A DNA stretch of 64,000 nucleotides from Diphasiastrum complanatum (GCA_029204225.1 CM055092.1:58983296-59047295); one strand, 5' to 3'. Shown: positions 36,648 to 48,115, counted from the stretch's first letter. A program made the numbers and translations. The notes: generated by a model from the letters alone, not told the origin.

Positions 36648-37129
36648 TGTTACAGCCATATTCAGCTAAGGACATAGAATATTAGTCCTAATATGGTAGA
36701 CCGGCCCTCTATTGTTCGAGATTATTGGTCATGCTGAGATTTAATTTCATGTCGAGGCCTATTTGTGACTAATTACATTGAAAGGACCTAGACTCTCTAA
36801 TGGAGACATATGGAGTAGTGCATGTACGTGTGACAGATATGGGCAGGAGGAATGCATGAAGAGAGGTGACCTATTTATAGTTGACCTGCATGGGGATTGC
36901 ATGGGTTCATGCACAGGGTCTACTCTCTATATATTGAGGTAGAGATTATCTCGTCGACATCTTGGGTTTAGGTTACTAGTTGCTCTCTTCTCCTCTTGCT
37001 ATCACATGGCATGGCTTGGGGATTAGATCCAATTTTTGATCTAGGTTTAGTTGGGCGGTTTGGCTCCATAGTCTCTCTTTTTGTGTTTTCCTATCCTCAT
37101 CTTAGGGATTTTCCCTAGTGGTCTTTACA
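36648..37129 (+). repeat. Chromovirus 3' LTR, family D, with PPT
   Basis: Begins TGTTACAGCC directly after AAGGGAGTAAGAA (36634-36647, polypurine tract) and ends GGTCTTTACA. It is the reverse-orientation relative of 11650-12121 and 17665-18142. A TCTCTATATATTGAGG word near 36923 may be its TATA region. Confidence 0.8.
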
Positions 37130-37132
37130 CCA

Positions 37133-37720
37133 TGAGAGCGATAAAATAGTTCATAATCAAGCACATGCTTATGATCCACATCTAACACTAACCATTAACA
37201 CTACTCAAGTGAAGGTAAAACTTACTTTTTTTTCTCTCTCTTCTCTCTCACAAAAAGTATAACAAAGATCAAACCCAACAATTAGAAATCCAACAAATAG
37301 CAAAATCCAAATAAAGCATGAGAGATGAAGAAAGGAAGAAGAAGAGCAAGGACATCCGATTTCAATCCGTAAGAGGTTCAACCTCCTTTTATTGAAATGA
37401 ACATGAATGTGAGAAATGAACTACAATTCACCACTCTATATAGTGGATTTTAGGGCTTTGGCCTCAAATCCTATTGTCCAATCTCCACCTCCCTTATTAT
37501 TTGAAATTCAAATTTTGGGAGAGTCCTTTTTATTCACTAACTTGACTATTAGGCCTTGCGACATTTACATCCTGCAAAAAGGCCTAAAGTCCTTTCATTA
37601 AATTCTAACTAATCAAATAACTATGTGATCATCGGGTTGGACTTACACACGCAGGGTGCCAAATACCTCTCACCTATTAACTATGGTTAGGATTGCCTCG
37701 ATATATGCAAACCCTCCAAC
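37133..37720 (-). repeat. Family B Gypsy LTR, second copy
   Basis: Diverged copy of 5856-6522 (TGAGAGCGAT start, TGGACTTACACACGCAGGG, CCTCCAACA end). It lies only three bases from the end of the chromovirus LTR. Unlike the first copy, no accessory ORF follows on the right, so it may be a solo LTR or a truncated insertion. Confidence 0.65.
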
Positions 37721-38360
37721 AAATTGGGAAAAGTACCTCCCAATGGTTGACTTCACATACAATAGTATGAAGCATTCTACCACCAGTTTAGTCCTTTTAT
37801 GACCCTGTACGGCTTTTAGCCTCATTCCCCTATCTCTATTGGACTCACAAGGTACAAGCTGCAGCTGATTTCTTGTAGGATATGCATTAGATTGGCTCAA
37901 GATTGAGCCCAATTCTATGTTAACTAAAGCTGATCTCCTCAAGAATTTGAGATCAATGATTGGGTGTATCTTAGAATCCCAAAAGACTCTAAGATGCTTC
38001 GAATGAGAAAATTCTCCAAGCTATCTCCATGATATAGCGACCAATTAAGATTGGTCGGATTGCATATTGGCTAAGGTTTCTCATGTATTCCACGTTAGTC
38101 GTTTAAATGAATGACTTGGTGGAAAAGGTCACCTAATTCCAATCGATGATCTAGTTTTATTGGAGGATTTGACTACCTTTGTACCCCATGATGGATAGGA
38201 TCATGGATACCGGATGTCAACAACTAAGAAATTACTTGATTTTTGAACATATGATTCGTTGAAAAGTAAGACAAATGATTAGGACACCTGGGAAAAGAAA
38301 GATGATTTGAGACTTAGGTCTCTGGTTTTCTCCCATAGAAGGAAGTTTTTATGGGGGAGA
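37721..38360 (+). pseudogene. Gypsy integrase C-terminal fragment
   Basis: Plus strand, broken frames. It reads NWEKYLPMVDFTYNSM.HSTT (integrase core end), then NDWVYLRIPKDSKMLR (DxVxL block), then HVFHVSRLNE.LGGKGHLI (~38078-38130). The last resembles the 'HPVFHVSxLK' region of Gypsy integrases. A purine tract (GGGGGAGAAAA, 38353-38363) and an LTR start follow, as expected. Confidence 0.7.
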
Positions 38361-38363
38361 AAA

Positions 38364-38515
38364 TGTTATTTACCATAACGGTATGCCTTTCAGTGATGGC
38401 ATTGTAAGGGGCATGATGCGGTTCTGGCGTTATCGACATGTTTTGGTGCCACATGTCATCATCCTTCAAGGCAATCGGAGATCTAAGGGAGCTGTAACAC
38501 ACTTTATCTTAGACA
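38364..38515 (+). repeat. Truncated Gypsy 3' LTR
   Basis: TGTTATTTACC follows the purine tract directly. Only ~150 bases remain before the sequence switches to minus-strand Copia DNA. No second copy of this LTR is in the window. Confidence 0.5.
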
Positions 38516-38529
38516 CTTTATCTTCCTTT

Positions 38530-39120
38530 CTATTGCAGCTTTGAAATGTTGTTCTTTATGAAGATGACAGAAGTAAATCTTGAGTATTCAACTATAAAGG
38601 TGATAAAGTAGAGGGAACCACCGTAGGATGGTGTTTTCATAGGACCACATAAATCACTATGTATGAGCTCAAGAACAAATCTGGATCTAATAGATTGACC
38701 TTTGGTAAATTTGCTTCTAGAGGGCTTGTCTAAAACACAAAATTCACATACAAAGGATTCAGAAGATGATGCATGAAGTGATAGACAAGTTGCTAATGAA
38801 CTGCACACCATATATTTATTTGATCTCATGTTGAGATGGCCTAATCTGTAATGCCATACTTCACTTTCATCGAAACTGAGTTTTGAATTTGACATCAAAG
38901 CATAATCAAGAGAAAGGATAAATATCAAAGCATAAATATCCATTTCTAGTTCCTCTGACAAGACCTTCAGAGTCTTTATCCTCAATGGTACATTCCTTTG
39001 TTGTAAATTTTACAACTACGCTTGATCTGCAAGCCTACTTATTTTTAGTAGGATCTTGGTGAGACTTGGTACATAAAGTACGTTCGATATGGTTTTTGAT
39101 GAACCATTTTGAAATTGCAA
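38530..39120 (-). pseudogene. Copia GAG-pre-integrase/integrase fragment
   Basis: Minus strand. VWHYRLGHLNMRSNKYM is the GAG-pre-integrase block. CEFCVLDKPSRSKFTKG contains the zinc Cys pair. [20 protein letters not shown] and YFITFIVEYSRF are the start of the integrase core, with the first catalytic Asp region altered to IVEYS (usually DDYS). It stops there; RT is absent. Sequence to 39120 carries worn upstream protease-linker text. Confidence 0.82.
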
Positions 39121-39239
39121 TCATATGGTGCCTTCGGCTTCCACCTGGTGGCTGCTTGAATCACCAAGGCTTATGTATCTCCTGGTCTTGGCTGTGTTGA
39201 GAAACACAAAAGTCCTCCTATTGCCTATAAGGATGCATC

Positions 39240-39370
39240 AAAAAATAGTTTTTAGTCTAATTGATTGTACTCCCAAGCTGCAAATTGCAAGTCCTAATAA
39301 ACCATTCATCGTAAAAATGGATGCCAATAATTTTGCAATTAGGATAGGTTTACTACAAGATGTTTGTTGA
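39240..39370 (+). pseudogene. Gypsy RNase H fragment
   Basis: Plus-strand peptide containing KLQIASPNKPFIVKMDANNFAI then GLLQD. This matches the beginning of Gypsy RNase H (PDxxKPFxVxTDAS..AxGAVLxQ). Only ~40 codons are kept. Confidence 0.6.
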
Positions 39371-40260
39371 TTGCCTTGGAAAACAAAAATCTATCTAGCT
39401 TGGCATTGAAATATACAACTTAGAAAATGAGATCTTGAGTTGTAATCCATACTCTCAAAAGTTGGAGACATTGTTATATGAAAATAAATTTTTCATTTGC
39501 ATCAATTATTAACCTCCTAAGTATTTTTTATGGCCAAGCTTATGCAAGAACCTAAAACAAAAATTTGATTTATAAAAATTATGTAAATTTTGTTGATTAT
39601 AAATCATCTCGAAAAGCAAGTTACCTTGTCTAGTGGTAATTTACGCATGCGTGCATGTGCTGTATATGTTTAACATGGGGTCCTATCCAAATGAGAGATC
39701 ATGACAATTGTTTGGACGTTGATCGTAATTGGCAATTGGCCATAATGAGCCGTAAATCATAATTGGCAATTGGCCGTATTGTGTTGTCACTTATCCAATT
39801 TAGTTACACAATAATTACTTTCTAATAATGGTTAGAGCAAGTCATTAGAATAAAAACAAGGGATAACATGATCTTTTAATTACTTATGACATATATTTGA
39901 TAGATACAGCTTGTTGTCGTTGTCAACCCACATGTTAGTGATTCTTGTGTATTTTTGTAGAGTTTGCGATAGCGTGAGTAAATATGCAAAAACCAGCAAA
40001 TGATCTTAGTCGAATAGATGAAGTCAACAATTGTCTTTCATTGAATTGTGTATGGATTTTAACCTTTCACAAAAGGGACTCTATTTTGAAAACAAATAAT
40101 TTGGTCACATATGGCGAGAAGTTAAGTTTGGTGATATGCACATGCAAAATCTAGAATTGATGGCACCCAAAAGTGATGAGAAGTTTAAAAGTAGAGTCTT
40201 TTTTTTAATTCAGAATGAATTGTTGTTAAAAGAATAGTAAATTTTATGATACATGACGAT
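39371..40260. other. AT-rich spacer
   Basis: Nothing recognised. Confidence 0.4.
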
Positions 40261-40280
40261 GTCTCGATATAAATAAGGTC

Positions 40281-40530
40281 ATGTATGAATGCCATGATCT
40301 TCCATGTGCAAGACATTTGAGAGTTCAAAAAACATTGCATTTAGTTCAAAAGGATTTCTACTGGCTAGAGATAGAACATTTTGAGAAATCTTTTGCTACT
40401 ATATATAGACAATGTCAACTTATGAAAGCTAAATTGTTAGCAAAAAATGGTTACATCCTTTAAGAATCCCTGATAGGAAGTGGGATAGCATCTCAATGGA
40501 TTTTGTAGTAGGATTTCCTTGAACACAATT
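40281..40530 (+). pseudogene. Gypsy integrase zinc-domain fragment
   Basis: Plus strand. HDLPCARHLRVQKTLHLVQ is the HHCC N-terminal region; FYWLEIEHFEKSF leads to CQLMKAK, where the second Cys is kept and the first is lost to Tyr. LRIPDRKWDSISMDFVVGFP (the start of the integrase core) follows after a frame break. It probably belongs to the same plus-strand Gypsy copy as 39240-39370. Confidence 0.72.
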
Positions 40531-41060
40531 AGGGATTGAAGCTATTTGGACAGTCATTCTTCAAGCTCTAAGCTTCATCTTCAATCGCTATGGGTTGAAA
40601 TAATGGATGAGTTCATCATCATCATGCTCATGTCTTTCATCCAAGGTGAATAACTGAAGAGCTTCAACGAGAGATTGATTGCAAATGCCTTAGAGTGGCT
40701 TCTTAGGTAAGGATTCTAGTTCATTGTAAAAAGAGAAATGGACTCTTGATGGCCTTCACTCGCGCTCTCATTTTTGTTGTCATTCAATCTAGATGATTTT
40801 CCGTTACCATTGGAGAATTCATTGATCTTGGTCATTGTTTGATTGATAATAAGTGAATTTAGGGTAAAGAGACACCATAGCCAAATCTTCAATCCAATTT
40901 ATCAGATCGATTTGCAAATCATCACAAATGATAATTCTCTTCTAATAACATCCATCTTCTAATTTCTCATTAGAGTGGAAAATTGTTGCTAAACTTCCCA
41001 CCATGTGTTGTTGGTATGTTGGTTTCATGATCTATATGTCAAGATATATCTTCACACTGA
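40531..41060. other. Spacer, no gene recognised
   Basis: Nothing recognised on either strand. Confidence 0.35.
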
Positions 41061-41065
41061 CAAGT

Positions 41066-41289
41066 AATGAAGCCAAGGATACCTGGTACATCAACAGTGG
41101 AGCATCCAAGCACATGACTTTGAGGAAAGAGTGGTTTTTGAAATTCAAGGAAATCCACAATGGCGATGAAGTTGGACAAGCTTATGACCAATTGTTACCT
41201 GTTAAAATTTTTGGAGTGGTGCCAGTGAAGTTAGCTAGTGGGATGATAAAGCAGATAAGCAATGTGCAATATGTACTTGGCTCGCTGAT
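41066..41289 (+). pseudogene. Copia protease fragment fused to Gypsy gag
   Basis: Plus strand. DTWYINSGASKHMTLRKEWF is a Copia protease active site with Asn in place of the catalytic Asp (NSGAS). It continues LLPVKIFGVVPVKL...ISNVQYVLG. At ~41290 it switches within a few bases to Gypsy gag sequence. Confidence 0.8.
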
Positions 41290-41293
41290 TATG

Positions 41294-42235
41294 TGTGCTT
41301 AAAACATGCCATGGATGATGCAATACGAGAGGAGGATGAAGATTTTGATGATGGACCAAATATTGGAATGATGTCGTACACAGCGGGGCAAACTACCACA
41401 ACATTCACCATTATTGCATCCAAGAATATCAATGCAACACCAAAGTTGATGATTAATGAATTCGAAAAACTTGGTCAAAAGTAGCAGTTGTAGCTGGAAA
41501 AAATGCAATCATAGTTCGATGAGAAGATGAAAGCATTGGAAGAGCAGCAAGAAAAGAGTGCCAAAGCAAGAGAAAAGTTTGCTAAAAATTTTCCTAGTCG
41601 GGAAAATGTTTGGTGTGCAATATGTGCGGGGAATCACACCATAATGAGTGTCCAACAATGAAAAGACATATGACAAATACTATTTGTCATCTGTGCAACT
41701 CTACTGGACACGAAACATCCTTTTGCTCGTTTAATCCTCGGATTATCTAGCAAAGATATGCCAAGCTTCAGTTTCGGGAACCTACTGCTTGGAAGAGACC
41801 TAATCCTAAGAATTGGGCCCAAAACTTTGGCCTTGAATTTCCTGAACGATTAGCTTTGCCAACTCCACCAGCACAATATGCTTCTCTTGCAAATCTAATG
41901 GAACTAGACTCTTCAGTTGGTAATTAGCAATGGAATTACAATACTGATCAAGATATTGGTCTTTCGAAACAATATGTTATATATGTGGCTGCGCAACAAC
42001 AACGGGATAGACAATGGATTAGACCACCACTTGGATGCTTTGCATGTGGCGAAAATCACAGAGTTGTGGAATGTCCTAACAAAGAAATTTTATCCCATTC
42101 TGTCGAGAATGTGGTTATGGACATTGTTGCAAGGACTGTCCAGCAAGACCAAAACCGTCATCGGTAACTGCTCCATTAAATATAATTACAATCCCAACCT
42201 ATTAAACCAAGTGTACCATTGATGGTTGTTACCAG
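41294..42235 (+). pseudogene. Gypsy gag C-terminus and zinc-knuckle region (element D)
   Basis: Plus strand, several frames. AMDDAIREEDEDFDDG matches element A gag (AMEDAIKEEDEGSDDE). Cys-rich blocks follow: NVWCAICAGNHTIMECP, then ICHLCNSTGHETSFC, then LGCFACGENHRVVECP. Element A has the same succession (CHLCNATLHDTTFC and GCGKGHRIAECP). Three successive knuckle-like motifs are unusual for plant Gypsy gag, which commonly has one or two. Frameshifts and stops show decay. Confidence 0.72.
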
Positions 42236-42559
42236 AGCTCAGAAGCAGAAAGAAGTTCCAGTTGATCCAGCACGTGCTGAATCGATGCCATCTACTGTAT
42301 ACCTACTGCATTAAGGGTGTATCCGAATCTCAACTTAGAAAAGAAGAAATACCAAAATATGAGACAATGGATTAAATAGTTGCAAGAAGAAGAGGCCTTG
42401 GAAGCCGCTAAAGCTGCAGCCAAAGTACATAATCCATGAACATATGTTAATACTCAGCTACATTATCACGAATAACCCTTCAAGATGATAGAACCTAAAG
42501 CGCCACAAACAAAACTGATCGTGAATATTTTGTCTAGCAAGATGGATGTTACATTGGGA

Positions 42560-43300
42560 GAATTTCTTAAGTTGGTGCCTCAAGCAAATAAGTATTAGCG
42601 GAAAAATTGACTCAAATTGAACAAAGGTCCATCAAGAGCCACTATTTTGTGTCGGGTTTGAAGAATCAAATGAAGTACTAAATGTAGGTGATGCCTGGGA
42701 AAGTGAGCAAAGAAACATCACCCTGCCAATCCAATACAAACAATTTGGTAAAGAGACAAGTGATGCATGGAGGTTCATGAGTTAACCTGATTTCAACAGA
42801 GTTATGTGCCAAATGAGCCTTACAAGGATGAAGCCTGCAACTTTTGCTATCAAGCTAGTTGATTAGCCGTTCTAAAGGCATAGTGGAAGACATACCTGTC
42901 AAGATTGCTGGAGTTCAATTTGTCATTACTTTTGTAGTAATGGACTTACCTGACGCACCAGGCGTTTATCGTGTTTTATTGGGACATCCATGGTTACGAT
43001 CTGGGCAAATAATTCATAATTGGGAGACATCCAAAAAGAGATGATGATTTACCAACAATGGATCCTACTTGTGATCAACAAGTTAAAAACTTTGGGGGTT
43101 CATTATGACTCTCAAACAAATAGTGTTAATTGGAATCAAGCTCTTGCAATAGTGGATTGTACAGTAGGATATATGTGTCAAAGAGATGACCAATCAGAGT
43201 TGAGCAAGATTCCTTTACCTGATCAAACTTTGGATACGCCAATTACATTTCCAATGAATATCATTAATGTGGTATGAATATCAATTGACCCAATTCCAGA
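42560..43300 (+). pseudogene. Gypsy retropepsin region (element D)
   Basis: Plus strand. Fragments of the active-site region (VNLIST.LC, frames broken) are followed by an open piece 42859-43044 with VEDIPVKIAGVQFVITFVV and YRVLLGHPWLRSGQIIHNW. The latter is the flap-distal 'LGRPWL' block of plant Gypsy proteases. The downstream stretch (WNQALAIVDCTVGY; ITFPMNIINV) matches element A at 52.0-52.2 kb. Confidence 0.78.
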
Positions 43301-43439
43301 TCCTATTGAAGATAAACTCATTCATGTTAGTCATCCCGTATCTTATGATGAAAATACAAAACTTATTGATGAGCAAATTTTGAATAAGATGGAACCTACA
43401 AGGTTTGGAGTGCATGAGATTTCATAGAGTTAGCACGAA

Positions 43440-43862
43440 TCAGGCACCATCTCAACTTGTCTTGGTCAAGATGTCGTTATGTCGATCGAATTCTTGGTGC
43501 CATCTTTACGCACAACAGTAATGGAACGGTTGGATGATGCAAAATCTTTACAAATGCATCATGAGGCTTTGCATAAACTTTGTGAAACCAGATTGATGGT
43601 AGTCCATGCACTAGCAACAGAGAAAGCTCATTGCAAGGCATGGCACAATTGCCGCTTACACAAAAAAGATCTGAAGGAAGGAGATCTAGCATTGATGTAT
43701 AAGACCAAATTGATCAAAGGGAAACTGAAATTTGGCAAGTGAAGGACCATACAAAGTGAAAGAAATATTGTCGTATGGAGCAATTGTTTTGGAACACTTG
43801 GATGGAAGATGATTTGAACCCCCAATGAATGGCAGCCGACTACGCAAGTTTTGGTAGCCAAC
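43440..43862 (+). pseudogene. Gypsy integrase C-terminal domain joined to protease linker (element D)
   Basis: Plus strand, largely open 43479-43742. MERLDDAKSLQMHHEALHK, CKAWHNCRLHKKDLKEGDLA, then GPYKVKEIL...VLEHLDG and MNGSRLRKF are typical of the Gypsy integrase tail (WHD..I..K.F..GDLVLLY; GPY.V). RT, RNase H and the integrase core should lie between the protease linker (~43430) and this point, but the two are directly joined. Element D therefore carries a large internal pol deletion. Confidence 0.78.
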
Positions 43863-44690
43863 CAACATAATAATGGAAGATTTCCACAATTTTACTTTTT
43901 GTTGTTTTACATTTTTGTTGTTTTTCACTACTTGTTGATTTTTTTTTTTTTGAAAAAAGACAGTATTAAAAAAGAAATGATGAGCAAAAGTAAAAAAAGT
44001 CATGAGATCAGAAAAAGACGAAGGAAAGTTATTTCAAAAATCAAGATTTGATGGAAATTGACTTAAAAAATCACTTTTTTAGTCATATCTTGAACAAACA
44101 GTTATAGGAACCTTTGTTGAGTTGCCAGATCATAAAACCAACTCAGATTTACCTATATTGAGTTGAGAGAAGGTTATTTTGCAGAATAAGTACATGTTTT
44201 GAAGTCTAGTGAGAGTTCAGAAGCCTACCACTTTGAGAACCTTTGTCGAGCATGATAACCTCATTATGAACCTTCGCTGACCTGACAAATGGATTCATAA
44301 TGCCAAAATTAGGCTGGACATAGCTTTAGATCCTGAAATTTTTTGTTAAAAATAGTACTTAGGCGAAGGATGCACTTAGGCGAGAGCAAACCTCCAGAAC
44401 CTTCACTGAGCTACACCATTGGTCAAGAACCTTCGTCGAGAATTCTAAGCTATTGTTTTAGTACTGAACATGCCTGCAAATTTTTGTCCATAAATAATCA
44501 GCCAAACTAGTACTTTGTCGAATAGACTCTCAAAATTAGCCGATAAAAGGGCTGAATTCGATTTCATTTCTCACTTGTGCTAGCGAAGCTCTTGCAAATT
44601 TTTCCCGTGACCAAACTTTCCCAAAACTTTTTCACAGCTTTCTGATACACTCTCAAGTCTTTTAATTTGAGGTTCTACTGATTTGTCAGC
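43863..44690 (+). other. Intergenic leader between integrase and accessory ORF (element D)
   Basis: Non-coding stretch downstream of the integrase tail. 44240-44440 holds repeated AGAACCTTCGTCGAG, GAACCTTCGCTGA, GGCGAAGGATGC, GGCGAGAGC and AGAACCTTCACTGAG words. The same motif family precedes the accessory ORF in elements A and B. Confidence 0.55.
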
Positions 44691-46076
44691 ATGTCTTCCA
44701 GTGATACTAGTACCTCGCCTCGCTTTGTTGTTCTACATGATGTTCCAACCTCAACAGACATCATGTCGCTTCCTAGCACAAGCAATGTGGCAGAATGAAT
44801 GAACCTTGTTCAGCCCTTGCTCACGACAACGGGGATCCATGAGCGTGCCTTTTCAAATAAAATCAGTATGGAGTTTATTATTATGATGTTTAGTACTTGG
44901 AATGAAGCCAAGTCGAAATTTTATATTACCTTCCAAGGAGTCACCCACAAGGTGCAGGTCGTTGTGGCCGCCCTTGCAGCCATAGGTATTATTTTTGGGC
45001 CTCACCTAGCTCCAAACTACAAGAATGCCAAATTTGTGTGGCCCTTGCAACCATAGGTATTATTTCTAGGCCTCACCTAACTCCAACCAACAAGCATGCC
45101 AAATCTATCATCAAACCCACCATCAATCAGTACACACCAATTATGGCTATCTACTAGAAGCAATTCGAGATCCGGCCCTCCATGCTACTGCGCAGCTTCT
45201 GAACAACTTCCTGATGGTTGGCAACCTCAAGAAGGAAAGGATCTCTTCCCATATCTTCCATCGCTTGGTAGAATCTAACTAAGAGTTAGATAAGGGGACT
45301 GTGCAACCGTACAATTGATACAAGAAGGTCTTTGGGAAGCTGAAGAGAGCGATCACGAGTAATACCAGAAAATACTTCATTGTTGGATCTCTTCTATCTT
45401 CCTTAGCCACCTCATACTTAGTCAATAAAGTTCACAGGTTTCATGCTGGCTAGCCACCTATGAAGTAGCACCAGCCAAATTGTCTTGCCAAGCATCCAGC
45501 TCTCAAAGTTGTCAAAGAGTACCTAGCAAGATTGTTGCACCCGCCTCGCCTTCCACATCTCGATGTCGCACTCAGCCACCACTGTCAGCAACGCCAATAC
45601 CCTTTGCTGCAACTTGCACTGAACTATCCATCCCCTCAGCCACTGTAGCTACCCTCGCCTCTAATTCGTCCCCAAGGCAATCTATGAAAATTGGATCTAC
45701 CATTTCAATTTAAGCTAGCCAAGCCGCCTCACCCCCACAAACATCAGCTATTTCACTAGAAACCCAACGGTTTATGAATACAATCAATGATATTGATCCT
45801 CTACAAGTAGATGAACGATCTAAGCCTAGAGCCTTTTAATCCAAACTCCTCCAGAAGAGGATTCGATCAATTCCATGAAACCTTTGATACTTTTGATTCA
45901 GCACCCCAGTCAGGCCAACAAGCAGATCAAGCAGATCAGGCACCAGATCACATTGTCAGAGTTGCTCATGTGCTAGTATCTCCGAAGCAGTTCGATGCTC
46001 AAGTACTAGAAGGGTATGAAGAAGAAGACATCTTTGAAGAAGAAGATCGATCGACAACATTTCAAAGCCAATCATG
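44691..46076 (+). pseudogene. Accessory retrotransposon ORF (element D)
   Basis: Plus strand, beginning ATG (MSSSDTSTS, 44691). A stop follows VAE at ~44796. The next open piece (44799-45056) has LLTTTGIHERAFSNKI, TWNEAKSKFYITFQGVTHK and AALAAIGI. A short tandem duplication of the GI.FGPHLAP segment occurs at ~44985-45100. Further blocks (NNFLMVGNL; QPYN then TGA at 45316-45318; LKRAITSNT; GSLLSSLA) match element B. The rest is Ser/Thr/Pro-rich and ends in an acidic tail (EEEDIFEEED) at 46076. The C-terminal module seen in elements A, B and C is absent. Function unknown; position after integrase parallels env-like ORFs of Athila elements. Confidence 0.55.
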
Positions 46077-46693
46077 AACTCCCCAATGTCCTTTCCTCCT
46101 TGGCTATGGGAGTGAAGGGGAGAGATGGGCCTTGTAAAAAAAAATGCGTAATTTTAAATTGTTAACTCTTAAGTTGAAATCAACAAGTGGAATAAGCCTT
46201 CAACTCTTGTTTAGAAGGCTAGAAGAAGAATATCCTTGTTTTCTTGTCCTTTAGTAGGCCGTACCTTCCTCTTCCTCTCCTCCTCCTTGTACCTGCATAG
46301 TTCCAAAGTCTTAGAACGGAGTCTGTGATACATAGGAATGGAGGAGAATGGGGCCAAAATTGAATTGTATAATTTTTTGGGTTCTAGGTGCCATGTGGTA
46401 GGCCCTTGGGCCTCCACATTGAAGTAAGACTCTAGAAGGGAGCTCTCTTTTTCTTCTTTATAAGCTCATCTTCAATACAAAATTATGTCCTCCTCAAATG
46501 AGCATGATTAAGTCACGTGAGAGCCACGCAGAAATTAGGTTATTCTTGAGCACACAACAAACAACCATACTAGCCAAAGCTAACACAAGGGATCCCTCTC
46601 AAGTCACATCCCCCTTGAGATTGGATGTAGGACCTTGCCTAGCCACACCCACATAAATCTATCACAAAAATAGTCCATAGAAAACATCCATCT
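46077..46693. other. Untranslated DNA, possibly 3' end of element D
   Basis: A purine-rich stretch (GGGAGTGAAGGGGAGAGATGGG, in two parts near 46108-46130) could be a polypurine tract of element D, with an LTR starting near it. I cannot confirm an LTR without a second copy. Confidence 0.3.
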
Positions 46694-47828
46694 TGTTGGA
46701 AATCAGTGGGTATGAGTGGAAGCTGGGAGCGAGCTAGATGCGTGGATCGAAAGCGCCACAGTTAGCAGCAAAATTAATTCAAATGATGGATTCAAACCAA
46801 TGCACAATGACCAATAACATCAGTAGGACAAATCGCACTCTGATTATCATCAACAATGAGTACAATTGAATGAAGTTATAACTTCAACTTATTGAGCGTG
46901 ATAACGCTGATACAGATTAAAAAAAATTAGACTTGAAATATCAGAAGAAGTTTTTCGATGAAGATTCTAAATTTGATATACTAAAAATATCTACAACAGA
47001 ATTTTCTATAATTATTACAACCGCCTATATGCCATAAATGCATGTACAAAGTTGGCGGACTATCAACGCGAAGTCGTTGGGTCAGATTTTTGATCGACAA
47101 TATCGAAAATTATATAGAGTCGGATTTTATACATGTTCACAGATTTGGCTCGTTAAGTGATATCTTCTTGGATTAAGTCGGTTCAGGCAGAAGGATTTCT
47201 CTTCATTTAGACACGTTTCCCAGCCTGTCAGTGGGATGATTAGGATTCGTTCACTCCATATACATGCACACAAATTCACATGCAATTGAAAACCATTCAC
47301 CAAAAGATCTGCGTGCAACTATCTACTTCTAAAACGTTAGAAAACAAACAAGATGCTCGGATTAATCTACAAACTGAACAAGAAACAAGAAACTAATTAT
47401 CTATAAGCATAACAACAATCCAAAGATCAAGAAACACTCATCTCTTGATTCTTGGATAGTCCAAGAACATCAAGAACTGAGATCTCAAGAATATGCAAGA
47501 TTTACACCACAATCTCAACCTGTTTAGTTTGCTTGAATGCTCAAACTACATTAAACAAGACAAGAAATCTATTCCACAACTAATTCACAACCACATTCAA
47601 GAAATGGAAGTGCGTGTTCATAAAAAAAATCACTCAAGAAAGCTGTCATGAACAAGGAGTTTCAATAATGCCAATAACTCGTGGAGGATCTTCTTTATTA
47701 AACAAGAGCAAATGACATTACAAGTAAAGCTCCCTCACAAGAGAGGTGTCTCTTAAATAGACCAAGAGGCTGCCCATGTGGAGCCTAAGTGGCAATTCCA
47801 CTAATCTATGAAGTCCAAGTGGAATTAG
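46694..47828 (-). repeat. 3' LTR of element C, left part (split by element A)
   Basis: Starts TGTTGGAAATC. Together with 56786-57069, which ends CTACCAACA, it forms a ~1.42-kb LTR with TGTTGG...CCAACA ends, broken by the element A insertion. The length suits Athila/Tat-type LTRs. The left edge is inferred from the matching terminal inverted repeat. Confidence 0.5.
47824..47828. other. Left target-site duplication of element A (ATTAG)
   Basis: ATTAG immediately before the left LTR is repeated exactly at 56781-56785 after the right LTR. Confidence 0.85.
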
Positions 47829-48078
47829 TGTAGGGTCGAAGATCTCGCATAGTATATATAGCCCTCCCGCCTGTCAACAAGGGTTAGATCACTGGGTAAG
47901 TGCCTAACTATGAATAGATGCTACTTTTAGTTAGTTCCCTATTTTTTTCCTAACTCTACCACCATTAACACTACACACCCCTAACCCTACTCCCCTAAAC
48001 TACCTTCATCATGATTATTGGTGAAAGGGAAGGGAAGAATAGAAGAGAGAAGAGAGGAGAAGAGAGAAGAGAGAGGTA

Positions 48079-48115
<37 letters not shown>

